Part shown: piece after piece, positions 6,331-11,547 of the stretch
Layout of the letters: every line of letters begins with the position of its first letter
How positions within the stretch are numbered: position 1 is the stretch's first letter
Source of the DNA: an uncultured Bacillota bacterium
GTDB lineage: Bacteria > Bacillota_I > Bacilli_A > Erysipelotrichales > Erysipelotrichaceae
Direction: 5' to 3'
NCBI GenBank assembly: GCA_949287785.1
Contig: CASEHR010000024.1
Location: forward strand, 1-11,547
Length of the DNA: 11,547 nucleotides
Notes under the pieces: generated by a model
Database searches by the model: none
Told to the model about the DNA's origin: nothing
What the model saw: only the letters and a program-made list of their open reading frames with translations
Made by a program: the position numbers and the translations under genes

Positions 6331-7658
6331 CTATTCTTTCCCTGGGCTTTATAACGAGCCTTTTTTTCTTCTTTGATCTTTTGACGGATAAATTCCTGAC
6401 GCTTCTTGCGTTTGATCTTTTCAATCGCCTGCGTTTTCTTTTTCTTGTAGTTGGGCTTGACCTTTTCCTTTTTTCGATGCAGCGTCTTAGCGATCTCTTT
6501 TTCCAGGATCTCTTCTTTACCTTTCGGTTTCTGCCGGTTTTTCACATCTTTCCAGTTACCGCCTTTAAAGGACATCGCTTTAAAAGTAATGCCCTTTTGT
6601 TTTAAAGAAGCGATCCCATTGAGATCTTCATCTCTGTAAAGCAAAAAGCATGTCCCTTTTTTGCCTGAACGTCCGGTCCTACCTGATCTGTGGACATAAA
6701 AGGACAGATCGCTCGGCAAGCCAAGAGATACGACATGGGTGACACCATCGATATCAAGTCCTCTGGCAGCGATATCGGTTGCGACAAGATAAGTATAGTC
6801 ATGATGAACGATCGCCTTCATGATACGCTTGCGCTGTCTTTGCTCAAGACCGCCATGCAGCATACCGACTGATAATCCCAGACTTCTGAGCTTTTCAAAA
6901 GTCTTCTCGCAGGTATTTCGATCATTGGCGAAAATAATGCAGGTATAAGGTTTAAAACCGCCCAGGATGCTGACCAAAGCATCTTCATAACTCATATGGC
7001 GGCATGAGATCATAATATGTTCGATATCCGGATCAAAACCTTCATTGGTCTTGACTTCGATAATGTCAGGATCTTCCAGATATTTCTTGATAAACGGCCG
7101 CAGCCCTTCCGGTAATGTCGCACTGAAACACATGACTTCCGGATGCCTTACCATCTTTGCAAAAATCTTGTCGATGTCTTCTAAGAAACCGAACTCTAAA
7201 GTCATGTCCGCTTCATCAATAACAAAGATCTCCGTGTGATCGACTCTCAGATCACCACTTTCATAAAGATCACGTAAGCGTCCCGGTGTACCGATGACGA
7301 TCTGCGGTTCTCTTTTCAAGCTCTCTTTGACCCTCTTATTGTCACTGCCACCGGTCAAAAGCTTGATCCGAGCCTTTTTATAGACTTCTTTGATCAATTT
7401 AAAGACATCGTACAACTGAAGAGCCAGCTCCCGTGTCGGAGATGAAATAACGACCTGTGTCCGGTCGATATTAAAATCGACTTTTTCTGCTATCGGCAAC
7501 AAAAAAGCGTGTGTCTTGCCGGTACCGGTCGACGATATAGCAACGATATCCCTGTTCTTAGTGGCTGCCTCCAGGCAAGCCTTTTGAACATCGGTGAGTT
7601 TTTCAAAGCCATAAAGTCCGATCAGCTCTTGTGTTTTTTCTTTTGTAATATTTACCAT
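6327..7658 (-). CDS. cshB: DEAD-box ATP-dependent RNA helicase, CshB-like
   Basis: This 443-residue helicase has all the expected motifs in order: Q-motif region with Phe18 and Gln25, Walker A STGTGKT (43-49), PTRELA (74-79), TPGR (124-127), DEAD (148-151), SAT (179-181), ATDIAARG (293-300) and HRSGRTGR (323-330). A strongly basic Lys/Arg-rich tail (about 375-443) probably binds RNA. The segment after motif VI, including FKGGNWKDVKNR and VKPNYKKKK, matches the pattern of Bacillus CshB, a cold-shock helicase that acts on mRNA and ribosome assembly. The symbol is therefore given with moderate certainty. The start ATG at 7658 has a GAGG site only 4 nt upstream. It is the first gene of the minus-strand unit, and its stop overlaps the MATE start. 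Confidence 0.92.
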   Translation of the reverse strand: MVNITKEKTQELIGLYGFEKLTDVQKACLEAATKNRDIVAISSTGTGKTHAFLLPIAEKVDFNIDRTQVVISSPTRELALQLYDVFKLIKEVYKKARIKLLTGGSDNKRVKESLKREPQIVIGTPGRLRDLYESGDLRVDHTEIFVIDEADMTLEFGFLEDIDKIFAKMVRHPEVMCFSATLPEGLRPFIKKYLEDPDIIEVKTNEGFDPDIEHIMISCRHMSYEDALVSILGGFKPYTCIIFANDRNTCEKTFEKLRSLGLSVGMLHGGLEQRQRKRIMKAIVHHDYTYLVATDIAARGLDIDGVTHVVSLGLPSDLSFYVHRSGRTGRSGKKGTCFLLYRDEDLNGIASLKQKGITFKAMSFKGGNWKDVKNRQKPKGKEEILEKEIAKTLHRKKEKVKPNYKKKKTQAIEKIKRKKRQEFIRQKIKEEKKARYKAQGKNR

Positions 7659-7707
7659 AACGCCTCAATTCTATCATCTTAACTAAATATTTTCTAGGTC
7701 AATGATG

Positions 7708-7713
7708 ATTATG
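7708..7713 (-). promoter_or_regulatory. possible -10 box for the cshB operon
   Basis: CATAAT on the minus strand matches five of six -10 consensus bases and would start transcription near 7701. That leaves a leader of about 43 nt that contains the GAGG ribosome binding site. No good -35 box is seen at the right distance. An alternative extended -10 (TGATAGAAT, 7676-7668) would place the start inside the ribosome binding site and is less likely. Confidence 0.35.
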
Positions 7714-7720
7714 ATATGAT
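7712..7720 (+). promoter_or_regulatory. extended -10 promoter for ispH
   Basis: TGATATGAT on the plus strand is an extended -10 element (TGN followed by TATGAT, five of six consensus bases). With standard spacing the transcription start falls on the A of the ispH ATG at 7727, which would make a leaderless mRNA. The -35 region (TTCTAG at 17 bp) is poor, as is common with extended -10 promoters. This is a sequence-based prediction only. Confidence 0.45.
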
Positions 7721-7726
7721 GTGAAT

Positions 7727-8635
7727 ATGGAAATAGAACGCGTTATCCCATCCGGCTTTTGTGAAGGTGTCGCACGAGCGATCAGGATGGCTAAAGATGC
7801 CAGAAGTGAATATCCGAATGAAAAGATCTACATCATCGGTCATCTGGTCCACAATCGCCTGATATCCGAAAGTCTTCTTAACCTTGATATCGTCACCTTG
7901 GACGATGAGAAAAAAACCAAAGAAGATCTCATCGATATGATCGACAGCGGCATCGTGATCTTCTCAGCCCATGGAATCGCCGACAAGATCAAAGATAAAG
8001 CTACAAGAAAAGGCCTTACGGTCATCGATGCCACCTGCCCTTTCGTCCTGAAGACAAAAGAGATCATCAAAGGGCGCCTGGATGAAGGATATGATGTCCT
8101 ATATATCGGCAAATACAAGCATCCGGAAGCGATGGCGATCTTAAGCATGAGCAATAAGATCAGGATCATTGAAACAGCTTCTGATGTCGATAGATTGAAT
8201 GATGATCTAAAGGTATTTGCCACCAACCAGACGACGATGTCGACTATCGAGGTGAAGAAAATCTATGATCGCATCTCAGAAAAATACCCCGATGCCCTGA
8301 TAGCTGATGAGATCTGTAATGCTACCAGAAAAAGACAAGAGGCGGTAATGGCTCTGAGAAGGGTCGATCTTTTATATGTTGTCGGTGATCCTTCCAGCAA
8401 CAATACCAATAAGCTCAAAGAGATCGCCGAGAATATCGGCATCAGAAAAGTGCAGCTTATCCAGAGTGCACATGATATAGATATCGATGATCTGAAAAAC
8501 GTCCAAAAGATCTATGTGACCTCCGGTGCTTCAACACCGAATTATTTGCGAGAAGAAGTCATTGAGGTCCTGAAGACCTATGATAAGACCGCAAAGCTCG
8601 TCTTAAAACCTTTAGATATCAGCAAACTGATCTAA
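7727..8635 (+). CDS. ispH: 4-hydroxy-3-methylbut-2-enyl diphosphate reductase IspH
   Basis: This 302-residue iron-sulfur enzyme catalyses the last step of the MEP pathway, making IPP and DMAPP from HMBPP. The three conserved cluster cysteines are present: Cys12 (GFCEGV), Cys104 (DATCP) and Cys197 (EICNATRKRQ). Substrate-site residues are also seen: His42 (VHN), His82 (SAHG), His132 and Glu134 (KHPE), NQTT (167-170), SSN (223-225) and TSGASTP with Ser269. The length is normal and there is no fused domain. The frame can also open at a GTG at 7721, but ATG at 7727 gives the usual family start; neither has a recognisable ribosome binding site. It is the only plus-strand protein gene here, divergent from cshB, and its stop overlaps the convergent flippase gene by 4 nt. 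Confidence 0.95.
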   Translation: MEIERVIPSGFCEGVARAIRMAKDARSEYPNEKIYIIGHLVHNRLISESLLNLDIVTLDDEKKTKEDLIDMIDSGIVIFSAHGIADKIKDKATRKGLTVIDATCPFVLKTKEIIKGRLDEGYDVLYIGKYKHPEAMAILSMSNKIRIIETASDVDRLNDDLKVFATNQTTMSTIEVKKIYDRISEKYPDALIADEICNATRKRQEAVMALRRVDLLYVVGDPSSNNTNKLKEIAENIGIRKVQLIQSAHDIDIDDLKNVQKIYVTSGASTPNYLREEVIEVLKTYDKTAKLVLKPLDISKLI

Positions 8636-10257
8636 ATACGGCGCAACTTCCCTTTGATCTCAGCGCACACATCCTTAAAAGACTTGTGCCACAGTGCCTG
8701 CGGCAAACCCAAAAAGAAAGAGGCGGCAATATATATCGCTAACGATGCTGAGCCATATACCGCAAGGATGATGATGCAGATGATGCGATTATCATAATTA
8801 AAACCGAATCCCAATAAGCCCAACAATAAAGGCAGCATCGATACAACAGCGGCGATGACCATATACAAGACCCTCTTGACAACTCTTTGATAACGGATGC
8901 TGTATGCACGGTTTATGATATAAAGACATGAAATGATGACCACTGTCGTCGCTATAGCTGTCGATACCGTCATGCCGTTGGCGCCAAAAAGCATGACACA
9001 CGGGAAGAAAGCGACCAATTTGACGACTGTTGAGATGATAAGAACGATGATCGTCATCTTTTTTTGTCTGAGCGTCATACACATGCTGGAAATGATCGGA
9101 GCGATCGTATCGGTGAAAGTCGTAATACAGCTGAACAAGAAGATATCGGTCCCAAGATCCAGGTTTTGCCCGCCGTACATGATGAAATAGACCGGCCTTG
9201 CATATATCAAAAGCCAGACGACGATCGGAATGAGGATAAATAATACTGTCTCTAAGATCTGGTTGACATAGGTCCTCAACACCTTGTAGTTGTTTGCTTC
9301 TAAAGCTTCGGTCAGATATGGGACAAGACCGGCTGAAAAGCCCAGTGTGAGAACTTGCGGAATAGCGGCGATCTTATTGCAGTTGACCTGAAGAATCCCC
9401 AGCGCCAACATCGCCTCGTCGTAATCAATACCGATCGTCGTCGCAAAATCAATAAAGAAATTGCTGTTGATCAAACCGGATGTCGTGCCTAAAAATGAGA
9501 TGACCATATACGGTATACCCAGTGACAGAAGCTCACGCATGATACTCTTGGCATCCCTTGCTTCCTTAGTCGTCTTGAGGGCTTTATCGCTTACATCCTG
9601 ATCGGCTTTCTTACCGGTGAGAAATACATAAATGATCGCAAAGACAGCACCCAGACCAGCAGCGAAGATGGCCATGTATATAGCCCATATCGAATCGAAA
9701 TTCAGCAATTTGACAAACAAATATCCTAAAAAGACGATACCGCTGACTCTGACCAACTGTTCGATGACCTGACTGGCTGCATACTCTTTTAACAGTTTAA
9801 GCCCTTGGTAATAGCCTCTTAGCGCACTTAAAAAAGGCACAGTCATCAATGCAAAACACAGAATGTAAAAAAGATTCTGCAACGATCTGATATCATCAGG
9901 TGATGCTTTATCACCCAAGACCATCGAAGCCAAAGGACCGCTTATAAAAAAGAAGATGACCGCTACAATAAAACTGAGACCCAAAAGAAAGGACGCACCC
10001 AGCTTTTTGACCAGTAAAACCGTCTTATAGTCATTGCGGCTATAGTACTTGGCTATCAAGGCAGCGATCGCAAAAGGAATTCCCGCCCCACAGATTTTCA
10101 ATAACAGATCATAGTAGGTATAAGTTATGCTATAAAAAGCCATATTGGCTTCACCAGCCAACGAGTTCAGGGGAACTACATAAAACAAGCCTAATAGTTT
10201 AGATATAAAAATGCCAAAAGAGCCGGCTAAGGCTCCGGTCAGCAACGATCTTTTCAC
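8632..10257 (-). CDS. MurJ/SpoVB-type flippase (YtgP-like polysaccharide biosynthesis protein)
   Basis: This 541-residue polytopic membrane protein is of the MVF family and has the length of Bacillus YtgP (MurJ), which flips lipid II across the membrane during peptidoglycan synthesis. Supporting features are the N-terminal SKLLGLFYVVPL (19-30), QVIEQLVRVSGI (163-174), about 14 hydrophobic segments and a charged central loop (about 215-242) between the two halves. It could instead be a SpoVB-like or other polysaccharide exporter, as these cannot be separated by eye. The start codon is GTG at 10257, supported by AGGAG 7 nt upstream and by the 4-nt GTGA overlap with the lipoprotein stop. The 3' end overlaps the end of ispH by 4 nt in opposite orientation. 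Confidence 0.85.
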   Translation of the reverse strand: MKRSLLTGALAGSFGIFISKLLGLFYVVPLNSLAGEANMAFYSITYTYYDLLLKICGAGIPFAIAALIAKYYSRNDYKTVLLVKKLGASFLLGLSFIVAVIFFFISGPLASMVLGDKASPDDIRSLQNLFYILCFALMTVPFLSALRGYYQGLKLLKEYAASQVIEQLVRVSGIVFLGYLFVKLLNFDSIWAIYMAIFAAGLGAVFAIIYVFLTGKKADQDVSDKALKTTKEARDAKSIMRELLSLGIPYMVISFLGTTSGLINSNFFIDFATTIGIDYDEAMLALGILQVNCNKIAAIPQVLTLGFSAGLVPYLTEALEANNYKVLRTYVNQILETVLFILIPIVVWLLIYARPVYFIMYGGQNLDLGTDIFLFSCITTFTDTIAPIISSMCMTLRQKKMTIIVLIISTVVKLVAFFPCVMLFGANGMTVSTAIATTVVIISCLYIINRAYSIRYQRVVKRVLYMVIAAVVSMLPLLLGLLGFGFNYDNRIICIIILAVYGSASLAIYIAASFFLGLPQALWHKSFKDVCAEIKGKLRRI

Positions 10258-10757
10258 TGTCCATCTCCTGGATACTGAACTTCAACTCGATAATAATCAC
10301 GTGTTACACTTTCGTGATCACTGGTCTCATAACGGACCATAATATTTAAAGTACAGGGATTATCTTCAGTCAAGCCGGATATCGAAAGACCGGCAACATA
10401 GCCGTCATCCGGCTTAGTCTGGTGGGGGATCATCGTATAGCTCGTGTCTTCAAAAATACCGACATTGGCAGCCATCGTATTGCTGTAATCATCGCCTTCA
10501 ACGATCGCCATGACCTGGATATTGTACATCGCTATCTTCGGCTCATCGACGATCACAAAAAAGCGATACCCACCTTCGACCTCACTTAATTCGATCGTTA
10601 AGCTGTAGTAAGTCGGTTCACTCGCATAATTCTGGACATTCTCCAATTGATGAAGCATGTCATAATATCGATCATCGCTTCCGCTCACGGCTGTACTGTC
10701 GGTTGTGCAGCCGCTGAGCAAACACAAAGAAATGATCAAGATAAAGATCTTTTTCAT
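10254..10757 (-). CDS. small lipoprotein of unknown function
   Basis: This 167-residue protein begins with a lipoprotein signal (KK, a hydrophobic stretch, then lipobox LSGC with Cys17), so it should be lipid-anchored on the outer face of the membrane. After an acidic, serine-rich linker (about 18-45), the rest appears to be one soluble, beta-rich domain with one further cysteine (Cys135). I recognise no family. It sits between tyrS (5-nt gap) and the flippase gene (4-nt overlap). The AGG directly touching the ATG is too close to act as a normal ribosome binding site, so translation may depend on ribosomes ending tyrS. Coupling with the flippase may hint at an envelope role, but this is inference. 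Confidence 0.8.
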   Translation of the reverse strand: MKKIFILIISLCLLSGCTTDSTAVSGSDDRYYDMLHQLENVQNYASEPTYYSLTIELSEVEGGYRFFVIVDEPKIAMYNIQVMAIVEGDDYSNTMAANVGIFEDTSYTMIPHQTKPDDGYVAGLSISGLTEDNPCTLNIMVRYETSDHESVTRDYYRVEVQYPGDGQ

Positions 10758-10762
10758 CCTGA

Positions 10763-11547
10763 TTAAAATTCTAAAACATACCAGTTCTTGCGACCTTTTT
10801 TGATGATCGCAAGTTCACCATCAAACGCATCTGCTCTATTGATACATAGCTCAAAGTCATTTATCTTATCACCGTTGACACTGATCGAATTGCCTTTGAT
10901 CAGATCACGCGCTTCTCTTTTTGACTTGCAGGCACCTGATGCTACCAGCACATCACAAATATTAGCTCCGTCAGCGATCTTTGTATGCGGCGCATCCTTT
11001 AAACCGTCCTTTAATTCATTGACACTCAACTCTTTGATATCACCACCGAACAGTGTATCGGTGATCTTGATCGCTTCTTTATATCCTTCATCGCCATGCA
11101 GAAAAGTAACGACTTCCTTCGCCAAAGCCTTATGTGCATGACGCAGATGCGGATTCTCTTTGTGATCGGCTTCCAAAGCATCGATCTCTTCCTTGGATAA
11201 GAAAGTGAAGATCTTAAGATAATCAATGACCATCTCATCTTCAACGTTCAATAAGAACTGGTACATCGTATATGGTGACGTCTTTTTACGGTCAAGCCAT
11301 AAAGCGTTGCCTTCTGATTTACCGAATTTATTACCTGATTTATCAGTCACAAGCGGCATCGTAAAAGCATAAGCCTCTTTGCCGAGTTTTTTTCTGATCA
11401 GATCGACACCGGCAGTGATATTGCCCCATTGATCACTTCCCGCTACCTGCATCGTACAGTTTTTCGTCTCATACAAGTGGTAGAAATCCATTGCCTGTAA
11501 AAGCATATAACTGAATTCGGCATAAGTAATACCCGAATCCATCCTTC
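10763..11547 (-). CDS. tyrS: tyrosyl-tRNA synthetase, C-terminal part (5' end outside window)
   Basis: About 260 C-terminal residues of a class I tyrosyl-tRNA synthetase are present; the frame is open at the window edge and the N-terminus, with the HIGH-type motif, lies outside. Visible features are the tyrosine-site segment (AEFSYMLLQAMDFYHLY and AGSDQWGNI), then the KMSKS-equivalent KFGKS loop (NKFGKSEGNALWLD), typical of bacterial TyrS. The C-terminal S4 RNA-binding domain includes ICDVLVASGACKSKREARDL and SISVNGDKI. The gene ends with TAA and is followed after 5 nt by the lipoprotein gene. In Bacillota tyrS is often controlled by a T-box leader, but any such leader would be outside the window. 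Confidence 0.95.
   Translation of the reverse strand, partial: RMDSGITYAEFSYMLLQAMDFYHLYETKNCTMQVAGSDQWGNITAGVDLIRKKLGKEAYAFTMPLVTDKSGNKFGKSEGNALWLDRKKTSPYTMYQFLLNVEDEMVIDYLKIFTFLSKEEIDALEADHKENPHLRHAHKALAKEVVTFLHGDEGYKEAIKITDTLFGGDIKELSVNELKDGLKDAPHTKIADGANICDVLVASGACKSKREARDLIKGNSISVNGDKINDFELCINRADAFDGELAIIKKGRKNWYVLEF

Noticed and set aside
7721..7726. GTG start for ispH
   Set aside because: It has no ribosome binding site, adds two non-conserved residues, and lies upstream of the predicted transcription start. ATG at 7727 is preferred.
7840..8226. 128-codon minus-strand frame inside ispH
   Set aside because: It is antisense to conserved IspH sequence including the DATCP motif, with no family resemblance.
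1..11547. CRISPR arrays, insertion sequences, phage genes, riboswitches
   Set aside because: I found no regularly spaced repeats, transposase or integrase genes, or leader long enough for a riboswitch; gene-free stretches are all under about 120 bases.

Overview
The window looks like chromosomal housekeeping sequence from a compact Bacillota genome. The protein types support this: a CshB-like DEAD-box helicase, a YtgP/MurJ-like flippase, a NusG-domain-II/Gx transporter pair, an M29 aminopeptidase and strong GGAGG ribosome binding sites. The tRNA order Arg-Pro-Met-Ile2-Ser also resembles the large tRNA clusters of Bacillus. A gut Erysipelotrichia-like lineage is my best guess, but this is inference only. 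I see no mobile elements, CRISPR arrays, phage genes or defence genes.

Layout. (1) Positions 1-587, minus strand: six complete tRNA genes and one cut by the window edge. They are transcribed in the order Cys-Leu-Arg-Pro-Met-Ile2-Ser from a good sigma-A-type promoter at 606-634. All six complete genes encode the CCA end. (2) Positions 700-7658, minus strand: a tightly packed seven-gene unit, in transcription order cshB-like helicase, MATE transporter, NusG-domain-II protein, Gx transporter, rimO, ROK-family kinase-like protein, M29 aminopeptidase. Every junction is an overlap of 1 or 4 nt or, in the last case, a 1-nt gap, which suggests translational coupling throughout. (3) Positions 7659-7726: a very short divergent intergenic region with symmetric -10 elements serving cshB (minus) and ispH (plus). 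(4) Positions 7727-8635, plus strand: ispH, the last enzyme of the MEP isoprenoid pathway. (5) Positions 8632-11547, minus strand: the 3' part of tyrS, a small lipoprotein of unknown function and a MurJ/SpoVB-type flippase. The flippase gene overlaps the end of ispH by 4 nt.

How the genes fit together. The second unit mixes translation and ribosome maintenance (CshB, RimO) with membrane functions (MATE, NusG-II/Gx) and peptide or sugar metabolism (M29, ROK), so a single shared pathway is not evident. A loose isoprenoid/cell-envelope theme links ispH, the Gx protein (historically annotated as a heptaprenyl diphosphate synthase component) and the lipid II flippase-like gene. The observations most worth checking are: a terminator-like hairpin built from the 3' end of tRNA-Arg; a ROK protein that has lost the whole zinc motif; an EetA/EetB-like pair without other electron-transfer genes in view; a symmetric divergent promoter that may give a leaderless ispH mRNA; and a marked excess of GATC. 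I found no convincing new multi-gene system.
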